From Bryobacteraceae bacterium (GTDB lineage: Bacteria; Acidobacteriota; Terriglobia; Bryobacterales; Bryobacteraceae), in contig CANGYQ010000007.1 of NCBI GenBank assembly GCA_947458745.1, forward strand, positions 141,339-205,338: 64,000 nucleotides of DNA. Reading direction: 5' to 3'. Shown here piece after piece: positions 44,667 to 54,045 of the stretch (positions within the stretch are counted from its first letter, which is position 1; each line of letters opens with the position of its first letter). A model generated the notes under the pieces. The model made no database searches and was not told where the DNA came from. It was given only the letters and a program-made list of their open reading frames with translations. The position numbers and the translations under genes are program-made.

Positions 44667-45884
44667 GTGACGACTAGAGTAAGCTGTGGTTTGCTCTGTC
44701 GAAGCTTGGTTTGCATCGCGGCGTTGGGATTGGCTGCCTGCCGCCGCGAAGCCGTGCCCACAGCGCCTGCTGGTCTGCTAGTGGTGCAGGCGGCGCGGGC
44801 AGAAGTGGTAGATCTGTCGAACTCCATCCAGGTAGCGGGCGAACTCCGCGCCTATCGTGAAGTGGACCTGCACGCCAAGGTCGCAGGCTACCTAAGTGCC
44901 GTCCTGGTGGACATTGGCGACACAGTGCAAGCAGGGCAAGTGATCGCCCGGCTGGAGGCACCGGAACAGGAGCAGGAGCGGGCCCAAGCCGCCGCTTCTG
45001 AGAAGCGGGCATTGCTTGATATTGAACGGGCCAAAGGTGATCTCGCACGCGCCCAAGCCACCGTCCGTTTGCGCGAAGGCCGCTTCCAGCGCTTGGACAA
45101 CGTCGCCCGCGCCAGGCCCAACCTGATCGCCAAGCAAGAGATAGACGACGCCCGCGCCTTTCTCGACGAGGCGCAAGCGCAAGCGGCCGCGCTGAAGGGC
45201 AATCTGGCCGCCGTGGAACAGCAGGTGGCCATCGCCCATTCCGCCCTGGCCCGGGTGGAGGCCATGGGCGCTTACCTCACCATCACCGCGCCCTTCGCCG
45301 GTGTCATCTCGCAACGCTTCGCCGATCAGGGCGCAATGATCCAGGCCGGAACGGCTTCTCAAAGCCAGGCCCGCCCTGTCGTCCGGCTGGCGGAAATTGA
45401 CCGGCTTCGCCTGGTGGTCCCGGTGCCGGAAACACTGGTGGGTACAATTTACGTCGGCACTCAGTTAACCTGCACCATCGCGGCCGCCGGACAAAGCGTC
45501 ACGGGCCGGGTAGCCCGCTTTACGGGCACCATCAACTCGGCTTCCCGATCGATGGAGACGCACATCGATCTGCCCAACCCGGGACGGTTGTTGAAGCCCG
45601 GGATGGTGGCGGAGGTGAAACTCCCAACCGCCCAGGCACCGCATGCCATCACGGTGCCGGTGCAGGCCGTCCGGGAACGGGAGGGCAAGTCATCAGTGCT
45701 AGTGGTGAATGCTCAAGGTGTGGTGGAAGAGCGCGCCGTCCGGCCCGGCCTGGAAAACGCCCAACGCGTACAGCTGCTCGAAGGCCTCCGCGAAGGGGAG
45801 ATCGTCATCACGGCCATGGCCACTCCCGTAAAGCCTGGCCAGACCGTTACCGCTCAGTTACCCAGGCCACCGGGGGCGCAGTAA
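44667..45884 (+). CDS. RND efflux periplasmic adaptor subunit
   Basis: A 405-residue lipoprotein: the lipobox LGLAAC places the lipid on Cys25. The barrel-sandwich (lipoyl-like) halves are AYREVDLHAKVAGYLSAVLVDIGDTVQAGQVIARLE and AMGAYLTITAPFAGVISQRFADQGAMI, separated by a long alpha hairpin (residues about 100-195). Beta-barrel and membrane-proximal domains follow. It bridges the inner-membrane pump and the outer-membrane channel encoded immediately downstream (four-base gap). Confidence 0.94.
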   Translation: MTTRVSCGLLCRSLVCIAALGLAACRREAVPTAPAGLLVVQAARAEVVDLSNSIQVAGELRAYREVDLHAKVAGYLSAVLVDIGDTVQAGQVIARLEAPEQEQERAQAAASEKRALLDIERAKGDLARAQATVRLREGRFQRLDNVARARPNLIAKQEIDDARAFLDEAQAQAAALKGNLAAVEQQVAIAHSALARVEAMGAYLTITAPFAGVISQRFADQGAMIQAGTASQSQARPVVRLAEIDRLRLVVPVPETLVGTIYVGTQLTCTIAAAGQSVTGRVARFTGTINSASRSMETHIDLPNPGRLLKPGMVAEVKLPTAQAPHAITVPVQAVREREGKSSVLVVNAQGVVEERAVRPGLENAQRVQLLEGLREGEIVITAMATPVKPGQTVTAQLPRPPGAQ

Positions 45885-45888
45885 GCGC

Positions 45889-48800
45889 ATGTCGCGGTTC
45901 TCGGTCCGCAACCCTTACTTCATCGTCGTCGCCTGCCTCATCATCGCCGTCGTCGGTGCGGTGTCACTGGTGCGGATGCCGGTGGACCTGTTCCCCCAGA
46001 TCGACATCCCCGTCGTCGTCGTGGCCACCTTCTACAGCGGCATGCCCCCTGGGGAAGTTGAGACGTCGATCACCGCCCGCTATGAACGCTTCTTTACGCT
46101 GGCCTCCAACATCGACCACATCGAATCCCGTTCGCTTACGGGTGCAAGCCTGATCAAGATTCACTTCCGGCCTGGCACCAACGCCGATGCCGCCGTCTCG
46201 GCCATCTCCAGCCTGGCCATGGCCAACCTGCGCCGCCTGCCACCGGGCACGCTGCCGCCGATTGTGTTGAAGTTTGACGCCTCCAGTCTGCCCGTCTGCC
46301 TGGTCACATTGAAGGGTGAAGGGCTGGACGAGACCGCTCTCCGCGATCTGGCGCTCTATAACATTCGCAACCAGATTGCCACTGTACCAGGAGCCTCCGC
46401 CCCGCAGCCGTTCGGCGGGAAGACGCGGCAGATCATGGTCTACGTCGATCCGGCCAAACTGGCGGCCTATCAGATGAGCCCCATGGACGTGGTCCGCGCC
46501 GTCAACGAGAGCAACGTCGTGCTCCCGTCCGGCGAACTGCGCTTGGGTGCACGGAACTATAGCCTGGGCATCAACAACCTGGCCGACGCCATCACCGAGG
46601 TGGATGATCTGCCATTGAAGACCGCCGCCGGAGCCACCGTGCATGTCCGTGATGTGGGCCGGGCGCGAGACGCTCAGGCCATCCAGATGAATGTGGTCCG
46701 CATCGACGGTCAGCGATCGGTCTACCTGCCGGTCCTCAAACAGGGCGGTGACTCCAACACCATCGCCGTCGTCGATGGCACGCGCGCCGCGGCGTCGCAC
46801 TTGGTCGACATCCCGCCGTCGCTGGAAGCCAAGGTGGTCTTCGATCAATCGGAGTTCGTCAAGAAGGCCATTCGTAACCTACTGCAGGAAGGTGGCCTGG
46901 GCCTCGTCCTGACAGCGGCGATGATCCTGATCTTCCTGGGCAGCCTGCGGGCCACCACGGCGGTCCTGCTATCGATTCCACTTTCGGCCTTGGCCACCTT
47001 TGTCGTGCTGGCGGCCAGTGGATCGTCCGTGAACACCATGATCCTGGGCGGCCTGGCGCTGGCCTTTTCCCGGCTGATCGACAACTCCGTCGTGGTGCTT
47101 GAGAACATTGTCCGGCACCTGGAGATGGGCGAACTGCCGGAGTTGGCCGCCATCGAGGGGGGACGCGAGGTCGCGTTGCCCGTGTTGGCCGCCACGCTCA
47201 CGACAGCCGTCGTCTTTTTCCCCGTCACTTTCCTGGTTGGCGTCAGCAAGTACTTATTTAGTGCACTGGCGCTGGCGGTGGTCCTGTCATTGTTGGCCTC
47301 CTATGTGGTGGCGATGACGGTGGTGCCCTTGTTCGCCGCCCGCTTTCTGAAGGCCCACACGCCGGAAGGCGGGGCGCACCAGGGCGGCTTGCTGAAGGCC
47401 TTTGATCGCGGCTTTACGGCATTCACCAACTTCTATGGCCGCCGCGTTCATCAGGCACTGCTCAGCCCCTGGCGCACGGCGGTGCTTTGTCTGCTGCTGC
47501 CGGGCGTGGGCTTGCTGGCGTGGCCATGGCTGCAGTTCGCCTTCTTCCCGCGGATAGATTCGGGGCAAATCCTGGCCAACATCAAAGCGCCGCCGGGCAC
47601 GCGATTGGAAGCGATGGAGGAAGCAACGGCACGGCTGGAACAGTTGATCCGCAGTGAGATCCCAGCGCAGGAGATTGACGCCGTGGTCTCCAATCTGGGC
47701 GTCAACCAGGACTTCTCCGCCCTCTACACCACCAACTCCGGCCAGGATTCCGGCTTCCTGCAAGTCAGCCTGAAGGATGGCCACGCCACGCCCACCGACA
47801 ACCTGCTGCCACGCCTGCGCCGCCGCATCGCTGCCGAACTGCCGGAGCTGAACGTCTTCCTGCTGCAAGGCGGACTGGTGGACGCTATCTTGAGCCAAGG
47901 GCAGCCCACTCCCATTGACCTGCAGGTAAGCGGCTCCAATCTACGGGCGATCCATGAACTGGCCGAAAGCCTAGCGGCCAAGATCCGCAACATCCCCGGC
48001 GTGGCCCAGGTCTTCATCCCGCAGGACATCGACTCGCCGCTGCTGAAGCTCTCCGTAGACCGCGCCCGCGGGGGGCTGCTGGGTCTCACCCAGCGTGAAG
48101 TAGCCTCCAACGTCATCACCGGACTCAACTCCAACCAGCAGATCACGCCCGGCTATTGGATCGATCGCAAGACCGGCTACGACTACCTGCTGACGGTGCA
48201 GTTCCCGGAGAACACGGTCAACAGCCTGGGCGATCTGGAGAACCTTCCGCTGCATGGCAGCAACCGCACGGAACCCACGCGCCTGGGGGCCGTGGCCACC
48301 ATCAGCCGTGACGTGATGCCCACTGAAATCGCGCGCTATCAACTGCGCCGCGTTGTCGATGTGCATGTCGCTTTGGATGGTGAGGACCAGGGCCGCGTCG
48401 CCAGTGAAATTGAGCAAATCACCGGCCCGCTGAAGCTGCCGCGCGGCGTGCAGATCTCGCTGCGGGGCATGGTGCAATCGATGCGGACCTCCTTTGAAAG
48501 CTTTGGCTATGGGTTGATCCTGTCGCTGGTCTTGCTCTACTTGATCCTGGTCGCCCAGTTCCGTAGCTTCGTGGACCCAATGCTGATCTTGTTGGCCGTG
48601 CCGCCAGGATTGGCGGGAGTGGTGGTCACGCTGGCCGCTTCCGGCACCTCGCTCAACATCATGTCGCTGATGGGAGTGATCATGATGACGGGCATTGTGG
48701 TATCCAATAGCATCCTGATCGTCGAGTTCGCGCACCGGCTGCGCGAAGAGTCTTCCTTGGACGCCTTGACCGCAGTCGCCATGGCCGCCCGCATCCGGCT

Positions 48801-48993
48801 GCGGCCCGTACTGATGACATCGCTGGCCACCATCTTCGGCCTGCTGCCCATGGCCCTGAAGCTGGGCGAAGGCAGCGAAAGCTATGCGCCGCTGGCACGG
48901 GCCATCCTGGGCGGCTTGCTGGTCTCGCTCCTGTTCACCCTCTTTCTGGTTCCGTCCGGCTTTGTGTTGGTGCATGGGAGAAAGTCCGCATGA
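45889..48993 (+). CDS. RND efflux pump, inner-membrane permease (HAE1/AcrB type)
   Basis: A 1034-residue transporter with the RND layout: TM1 (YFIVVACLIIAVVGAVSLVRMPVDLFPQIDIPVVVV), two large periplasmic loops and eleven further membrane helices in two clusters. The TM4 relay motif, usually GxxVDDAIVVVEN, reads FSRLIDNSVVVLEN here, so the second relay Asp is Asn. Substrates cannot be deduced. It lies between the adaptor gene and the outer-membrane factor gene, whose ATG overlaps its stop. Confidence 0.95.
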   Translation: MSRFSVRNPYFIVVACLIIAVVGAVSLVRMPVDLFPQIDIPVVVVATFYSGMPPGEVETSITARYERFFTLASNIDHIESRSLTGASLIKIHFRPGTNADAAVSAISSLAMANLRRLPPGTLPPIVLKFDASSLPVCLVTLKGEGLDETALRDLALYNIRNQIATVPGASAPQPFGGKTRQIMVYVDPAKLAAYQMSPMDVVRAVNESNVVLPSGELRLGARNYSLGINNLADAITEVDDLPLKTAAGATVHVRDVGRARDAQAIQMNVVRIDGQRSVYLPVLKQGGDSNTIAVVDGTRAAASHLVDIPPSLEAKVVFDQSEFVKKAIRNLLQEGGLGLVLTAAMILIFLGSLRATTAVLLSIPLSALATFVVLAASGSSVNTMILGGLALAFSRLIDNSVVVLENIVRHLEMGELPELAAIEGGREVALPVLAATLTTAVVFFPVTFLVGVSKYLFSALALAVVLSLLASYVVAMTVVPLFAARFLKAHTPEGGAHQGGLLKAFDRGFTAFTNFYGRRVHQALLSPWRTAVLCLLLPGVGLLAWPWLQFAFFPRIDSGQILANIKAPPGTRLEAMEEATARLEQLIRSEIPAQEIDAVVSNLGVNQDFSALYTTNSGQDSGFLQVSLKDGHATPTDNLLPRLRRRIAAELPELNVFLLQGGLVDAILSQGQPTPIDLQVSGSNLRAIHELAESLAAKIRNIPGVAQVFIPQDIDSPLLKLSVDRARGGLLGLTQREVASNVITGLNSNQQITPGYWIDRKTGYDYLLTVQFPENTVNSLGDLENLPLHGSNRTEPTRLGAVATISRDVMPTEIARYQLRRVVDVHVALDGEDQGRVASEIEQITGPLKLPRGVQISLRGMVQSMRTSFESFGYGLILSLVLLYLILVAQFRSFVDPMLILLAVPPGLAGVVVTLAASGTSLNIMSLMGVIMMTGIVVSNSILIVEFAHRLREESSLDALTAVAMAARIRLRPVLMTSLATIFGLLPMALKLGEGSESYAPLARAILGGLLVSLLFTLFLVPSGFVLVHGRKSA

Positions 48994-50255
48994 ACTGGCT
49001 GGCCCTGCTGCTGCTGGCCCAACAGCCTCCGGGCGCGCAACCGTTGACGCTGGAGGAAGCGATTGCCAAGGCGGTGGCCAACAACCCGCGAGTTGACGCG
49101 GCACGCTTGTCGGCACTGGCCACGGGCGAAACCGTGCGGCAGATCCGCTCAGCCTACTCGCCCACCGTGTCCGCGCTGGGCTCAGCTGCGGCGGCTCCCG
49201 ACGATGTACGCCTTGGCGCGGGCGGGCTGAATAATCCGATCGTGTTCAGCCGGGTGGGGATGGGCTTGGCCGTCAATCAACTGATCACCGACTTTGGCCG
49301 CACCGGCCAACTGGCGCAGGCCGCCTCAGCCCGCACGCTGGCGGAACAGGACGTCACCCGCAGCATGCGCGGGGCCGTCGTCCTGCAGGTGCAGCAAGCC
49401 TATCTGGCGGGCCTGCGGGCCCAAGCCACCGTACGCGTCGCGGAACAGACGGTGGCCACGCGTCAATCCACTCTGGACCAGATTTCGGCCCTGGCGGCCA
49501 ACCAGTTGAAGTCCGAACTCGACGTCCGGATCGCGCAAGTGGGCGTATCGGAAGCCAAGCTGCTGCTGTCGGCCGCCAGCAATGACCGCCAGGCGGCGGA
49601 TGCGGAGCTGTCCACGGCTATGGGCCTAGCCGTGCCCCAGCACTTTGTCCTCTCGGCACCGGCTGCCAATGCGCCGGCCTTGCTGACGCTGGAAGAATTG
49701 ATCAAGGCGGCGGCCCAGGACAACCCCGAGGTGGCCCAACGGCGGCATCTGCTGGAAGCGGCGCTGCGGATGGCGGAAGCGGAGCGCAAGGCGCGTCTGC
49801 CGGCGGTCTCCGCCGTCGCGGCCGCGGGCGTTGTGCCCGCCCATGCCGAACGCTTCACGCGCGACACCTATGCAGCGGCCGGGGTCAACATCACGCTGCC
49901 CATGCTGAACGGCAAGCTGATCGAGTCCCGACGCACGGAAGCCAACCTGCGGGCGCAAGCGGCCAAACGCACGCTGGAAGAAGCTGAATCCCGGGTGGCC
50001 CGCAACATCGCCGTAGCCTTGCTGGCCATCGACAACGCTGCGGAGCGGTTGGCCCTGGCCCAGGAGTTGCTAGCCCGTGCGCGGCAAGCGCTGGAACTGG
50101 CGCAGCTACGCTATGACCTGGGCTTGTCCTCGTTTGTTGATTTCAGCCAGGTGCAGCTCACGGTGGTGAACGCGGAGATCCAAGTGGAGAACATCCGCTA
50201 CGACGCGCAGTTGCAAAGGGCAATCCTAGCCTTTCACTTGGGCACTACTCCCTGA
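48990..50255 (+). CDS. TolC family outer-membrane efflux protein
   Basis: A 421-residue exported protein (short signal sequence MNWLALLLLAQQPPGAQ). Two OEP repeats of the TolC fold are visible: LTLEEAIAKAVANNPRVDAARLSALATGE at the start, and LTLEELIKAAAQDNPEVAQRRHLLEAALRMAEAERKARLP near residue 230. Long helices end in LAQLRYDLGLSSFVDFSQVQLTVVNAEIQ. Its ATG overlaps the pump stop as ATGA. It completes the tripartite pump. Confidence 0.94.
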   Translation: MNWLALLLLAQQPPGAQPLTLEEAIAKAVANNPRVDAARLSALATGETVRQIRSAYSPTVSALGSAAAAPDDVRLGAGGLNNPIVFSRVGMGLAVNQLITDFGRTGQLAQAASARTLAEQDVTRSMRGAVVLQVQQAYLAGLRAQATVRVAEQTVATRQSTLDQISALAANQLKSELDVRIAQVGVSEAKLLLSAASNDRQAADAELSTAMGLAVPQHFVLSAPAANAPALLTLEELIKAAAQDNPEVAQRRHLLEAALRMAEAERKARLPAVSAVAAAGVVPAHAERFTRDTYAAAGVNITLPMLNGKLIESRRTEANLRAQAAKRTLEEAESRVARNIAVALLAIDNAAERLALAQELLARARQALELAQLRYDLGLSSFVDFSQVQLTVVNAEIQVENIRYDAQLQRAILAFHLGTTP

Positions 50256-50259
50256 TACA

Positions 50260-51477
50260 ATGAGCGCCGTGCCAAGCACCGTCGACCGCCGCCAAGCTTT
50301 ACACGCCCTCACTGGATTCTTTGCCGCGTCACCTTTAGTGCGAGGCCAGGACTCAACGCGGCGTCCTCGCCTGCCCGCCAACTACTACGACGACCCCCTC
50401 TATGAGTGCGTCCGGGTGATGGACTTTGCCGAGAAGGCCAAGGCCAAGCTGGACCCGATTGCCTGGGACTATCTGGAGCAGGGCTCGGAAGATGAATCCT
50501 CCCTGCGCGACAACCGGGCGGGCTTTCAGAAACTGATCCTGCGGCCCAAGGCCCTAGTGGACGTACACCGCGTCGACACGTCGCTTGAACTATTCGGCCA
50601 GAAGCTGGACTTTCCCATTCTGTTCGATCCGGCCGGCGGCAAAAACTGCTTTTTCCCCGACGGCGAGATGGTCGTGGCGCGTGCCGCCAAGGCTTCCAAG
50701 ACGCTACACATCACCAACGGCGGCGTCCACAAGATGCCCGTCGCGCAGAGACCCCAGTGGTGGCAACTGAACACCGGCGGGGCCATCGAGAGCACGCAGA
50801 TGATCAAGGACTTTGTCAAGCCGCTCGAAGATGAAGGCTGCGGTGCGATCTGCCTCACCATCGACATCATGTACGTCTCCCACCGCGACCGGAATATCCG
50901 CAACCGGTTTGAGCGGAACTGGTGTGAAGTCGGTATCCCGCCGCGCGATGCGCAAGGCAAGCTGCCGCGGGCGTTGAATCCAGAAACCGTCGCCCTCTAC
51001 CCTTCGCGCCGCACGCCGTCGCCCACGTGGGAGAACCTGGCGGAGCTCTGTTCGCTGACCAAGCTGCCCGTGGTGGTGAAGGGCATTCTCACCGCTGAGG
51101 ATACCGAGTTGTGCGTCAAGGCTGGGGCTAAGGGCATCATCGTCTCCAATCACGGCGCGCGGCAACTGGATGAAGTGGGCGGCACCATTGAGGCACTGCC
51201 CGAATGCGTCGCCGCGTCGCGCGGACGGATTCCGGTACTGATCGATGGTGGCCTGCGGCGGGGCACGGATGTGCTGAAGGCGCTTGCCCTGGGCGCGACT
51301 GCCGTCTGCGTCGCCCGGCCGTATTTGTATGGCCTGGCCGCGTTCGGCCAGCGCGGGGTGGAGCGCGTTATTGAGTTGATGCGCACGGAATTGGCGCTGG
51401 ACATGGGGCTCGCAGGAGTCCCGAATGTGGCCGCTATTGACAAGAGTTTGGTCCGTATCCGAGGAGGATCTTTCTGA
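50260..51477 (+). CDS. Exported FMN-dependent alpha-hydroxy-acid oxidase/dehydrogenase
   Basis: A 405-residue protein with a Tat-like N-terminus (DRRQALHALTGFFAASPLVRGQ). The TIM barrel has the lactate-oxidase family motifs: AWDYLEQGSEDESSLRDNRAGF near the start, VVVKGI (FMN-binding Lys), SNHGARQLDEVGG (active-site His and Arg) and VLIDGGLRRGTDVLKALALGA. It would oxidise lactate, glycolate or a similar 2-hydroxy acid. Its stop overlaps the next start (TGATG), so it is coupled with the Tat-exported propeller protein; export of this enzyme type is unusual. Confidence 0.9.
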   Translation: MSAVPSTVDRRQALHALTGFFAASPLVRGQDSTRRPRLPANYYDDPLYECVRVMDFAEKAKAKLDPIAWDYLEQGSEDESSLRDNRAGFQKLILRPKALVDVHRVDTSLELFGQKLDFPILFDPAGGKNCFFPDGEMVVARAAKASKTLHITNGGVHKMPVAQRPQWWQLNTGGAIESTQMIKDFVKPLEDEGCGAICLTIDIMYVSHRDRNIRNRFERNWCEVGIPPRDAQGKLPRALNPETVALYPSRRTPSPTWENLAELCSLTKLPVVVKGILTAEDTELCVKAGAKGIIVSNHGARQLDEVGGTIEALPECVAASRGRIPVLIDGGLRRGTDVLKALALGATAVCVARPYLYGLAAFGQRGVERVIELMRTELALDMGLAGVPNVAAIDKSLVRIRGGSF

Positions 51478-52253
51478 TGAATCGCCGTCATTTCATGGGA
51501 GCCCTGGCCGCCGCGGGAACTGCTTCCGCCGCGACTACACCGAAGCCCTACCGCATCGAGAAGCTGTTCAAGACGCCCGAAGGGCACCCCAATGCGATGG
51601 AGGCGACGCCCGAGGGCCTGTGGATCGCCGAGCAGCAATCAGACAACGCCTACCTGCTCGATTGGAAGACCGGCAAGCCGAAGCGCAAGCTGGAAACCGA
51701 ATCGCACAACACCTCCGGGATGGCCTACGGCGGCGGCTTCTTGTGGATGGGCGCCAACGGCAAGAGCCTGTTCCGCCCGTTGAAACCCACCGACAAAGAT
51801 GGCGGCGAAGTGATCAAGTGCGACCCCAAGACCGGCAAGACGGTGGAACGTTTCCCGATCCCCGACGGCGGCGGCGTGCATGGCTTGGTCTACCACAAGG
51901 ACACCCTGTGGCTGACCTGCTTCAAGTGGAAGGCACTCGCCCAAGTGGACCCCAAGACCTTCAAGGTGCTCCACCAGATTCCGGTGAACTACGGCCGCGC
52001 CCATGGCCTGGGCATCGATGGCGACGCCATCTGGTGTGTCTTCTCGACGGACTACCTGATCCAGAAGCTGTCGCTCAAGGACGGCAAAGTCCTCGACGAG
52101 ATCCAGCTCGACAAAGCGAAAGACCCGGACCCGCACGGAGCGGACTTCCACCAAGGCTCCGTGATCTACTGCGATGCCGGGATGCAGCACCCGAACCCGA
52201 AGCTAATTGAGACGCCCACCTCGGGCGGCATCTTCCGCATCGTCCGGGGATAG
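51477..52253 (+). CDS. Tat-exported beta-propeller protein
   Basis: A 258-residue protein starting MNRRHFMGALAAAGTASAATT, a twin-arginine signal. GAGGAGG (51461-51467) precedes the ATG. The body consists of repeated beta-strand blades: TPEGLWIAEQQSDNAYLLDWKTG, SGMAYGGGFLWMGANGKSLFR, VHGLVYHKDTLWLTCFKWKALAQVDPKTFKVL and AHGLGIDGDAIWCVFSTDYLIQKLSLKDGKVL, as in SMP-30/PQQ-like propellers. It is translationally coupled to the hydroxy-acid oxidase gene and may be its partner. Confidence 0.82.
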   Translation: MNRRHFMGALAAAGTASAATTPKPYRIEKLFKTPEGHPNAMEATPEGLWIAEQQSDNAYLLDWKTGKPKRKLETESHNTSGMAYGGGFLWMGANGKSLFRPLKPTDKDGGEVIKCDPKTGKTVERFPIPDGGGVHGLVYHKDTLWLTCFKWKALAQVDPKTFKVLHQIPVNYGRAHGLGIDGDAIWCVFSTDYLIQKLSLKDGKVLDEIQLDKAKDPDPHGADFHQGSVIYCDAGMQHPNPKLIETPTSGGIFRIVRG

Positions 52254-52430
52254 CCGTTCTGTTTTTTTCCGGAATCCGGGCCAGAGTGAGCCATTGCGAG
52301 ACACTTAACCCGCCCATCCTGCGAGCAGTGTGCCCCACGCGCGGGCGAGCGTTGAAGCCTAAGCGTGGCGTCACCGGCAGGTGACCGCTGACCCGGCGCG
52401 CCCTCAGTATACTGGGGCTTCTAGACGCTC

Positions 52431-53813
52431 ATGCAAAAGATTATCTCCCTCGATGTCCTGGATATTCGCTACCCCACCGTGCGGCTGGGGATGGCCGGTA
52501 GTGATCCCCGCCATCTGGCACCCAACTACTCCTGTGTGGTCCCCATCTTGCGGACCGATGGAGGGCTGGAGGGGCGGTCACTGATCTTCACGATTGGAGA
52601 CGGCACGCAGATCCAGGCGGCGGCGGTGGGGGCATTGCGGCGCTTTGTTGTGGGCCGCTCGCTGGAAGAGTTTATGGCGGAGCCAGGGCTCTTCGCGCAA
52701 GCGTTGGCCGAGCACCATCAACTACGCTGGCTGGCGCTGGGGGCATACCGCATGGCGGTGGGTGGGATCGTCAACGCTCTTTGGGATCTATGGGCGAAAA
52801 GCGAAGGCGTTCCCATGTGGCGCCTGTTGACGAGCCTGACACCGGAGAAGATTGTCGAGTGTATCGACTTTCACCATTTGCGGGACGCGTTGACCGAGGA
52901 TGAGTTACTGGGTCTATTGCATGAGCGTGCCGGAGCCAAGGCGGCGAATCTGGCGCGGTTGGAGCAGGAAGGCGTGCGTATCTACAGCACCGCCGGTTGG
53001 TCCGGCCGGCCGCTGGCTGAGGTGCGCGATCTCTGCAGCGGCCTCTACCAAAAGGGCACGCGGGCCTTTAAGGCGAAGGTAGGGCGCGGGCAGCAGTACG
53101 ACCGCGGCCGGGCGCTGGATGAGGATCGGCGCATGCTGGACACGATGCGGTCGGCGACGGGGCCGGACGCTCTGTTGCTGACCGACGCGAATCAGAACTT
53201 AGGCGATTGGAGAAACGCTGCGAGTTACATGATGGAGTTGGCCGAGTACCAGCCGTTGTTTATTGAAGAGGCGATCGCCTACAACGATGTGCTGGGCTAT
53301 GCGAAGTTGCGGGAGGCGCTGGCCCCGACCGGGATCGGCGTGGCGGGCGGCGAGCAGGCACCGGATGCGGTTACCTTCAAACAGCTGCTGGCCGGCGGTG
53401 GATTGACGCATTGCCAGATCGACGGAGCGAGGGTTGGCGGAGTGAACGAACTGTTTGCCATCGTGGCGATGGCGGCGAAGTTCAATGTGCCGGTCTGCCC
53501 GCACAGCGGAGGGATCGGCCTGGGCCAACTAGTGGGGGCGATGTCCATCTTCGATCAGGCTTGGTTTGGCAGCGAGGGGCGGTGGTTGGAGTATCTGGAG
53601 TTTCTGCAGGCGGGGGTCTTCAAACACCCACTAGTGGTGCGCAATGGACATTGGGTGCTTCCTCAAGCTCCGGGCTGGGGCCTGGAGATGGAAGAGGACT
53701 TTGTGGCGCGATACCGTTATCCCGACGGGCCCGACTGTGCAGATTCCGAAGAAGCCGATCGCGCCGCCGCCGCTCAACCCGGCGCTCCGCCTTACGTAAA
53801 GTTCTGGGTCTAA
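52431..53813 (+). CDS. Enolase-superfamily dehydratase, L-fuconate dehydratase-like
   Basis: A 460-residue protein. Several segments match the FucD subgroup: LRTDGGLEGRSLIFTIGDGTQIQ, IYSTAGWSGRPLAEVRDLCSGLYQKGTRAFKAKVGRG (the KxK base), LLLTDANQNLGDWRNA and FIEEAIAYND (Mg ligands), AGGEQ, QIDGARVGGVNELFAIVAMAAKFNVPVCPHSGGIGL (the catalytic His). It should remove water from L-fuconate to give 2-keto-3-deoxy-L-fuconate. No other fucose genes are adjacent, so the substrate is tentative. An ATG start at 52431 fits the family N-terminus. Confidence 0.85.
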   Translation: MQKIISLDVLDIRYPTVRLGMAGSDPRHLAPNYSCVVPILRTDGGLEGRSLIFTIGDGTQIQAAAVGALRRFVVGRSLEEFMAEPGLFAQALAEHHQLRWLALGAYRMAVGGIVNALWDLWAKSEGVPMWRLLTSLTPEKIVECIDFHHLRDALTEDELLGLLHERAGAKAANLARLEQEGVRIYSTAGWSGRPLAEVRDLCSGLYQKGTRAFKAKVGRGQQYDRGRALDEDRRMLDTMRSATGPDALLLTDANQNLGDWRNAASYMMELAEYQPLFIEEAIAYNDVLGYAKLREALAPTGIGVAGGEQAPDAVTFKQLLAGGGLTHCQIDGARVGGVNELFAIVAMAAKFNVPVCPHSGGIGLGQLVGAMSIFDQAWFGSEGRWLEYLEFLQAGVFKHPLVVRNGHWVLPQAPGWGLEMEEDFVARYRYPDGPDCADSEEADRAAAAQPGAPPYVKFWV

Positions 53814-53948
53814 AGAGCAGCTTCTGGCCTGCGGCATCGGCTCCTCGTGCGCGAGCGGCCCCCTAGAGCGGGAAAAACGGAAAGCAGTACCGGAGATCGG
53901 GTTGGGTGAACCGAGTTGAGCAGCCCGCCTCCTCCCGATCGAGTTAAC

Positions 53949-54024
53949 TGGAGCCGGTGTTCGGGATCGAACCGAAGACCTTCTGATTACAAGTCAGATG
54001 CTCTACCAACTGAGCTACACCGGC
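53949..54024 (-). tRNA. tRNA-Thr (TGT), integration target
   Basis: Read leftward from 54024: acceptor GCCGGTG, D arm TAGCTCAGTTGGTAGAGC, anticodon loop CTTGTAA with TGT at 53991-53989, T arm GGTTCGATCCC, acceptor CACCGGC, discriminator T and encoded CCA (53951-53949). The cloverleaf is complete. Its 5' half is duplicated at 62154-62197, and the integrase gene ends 21 bases upstream on the same strand. Confidence 0.97.
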
Positions 54025-54028
54025 ACTC
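53985..54028. repeat. Left attachment site copy (44 bp, inside tRNA-Thr)
   Basis: Begins GATTACAAGTC and ends CCGGCACTC; it covers the anticodon loop, the whole 5' half of the tRNA and four bases upstream. It is identical to 62154-62197 and diverges outside at both ends. Confidence 0.92.
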
Positions 54029-54045
54029 GCTGAAAACAAACGCCT

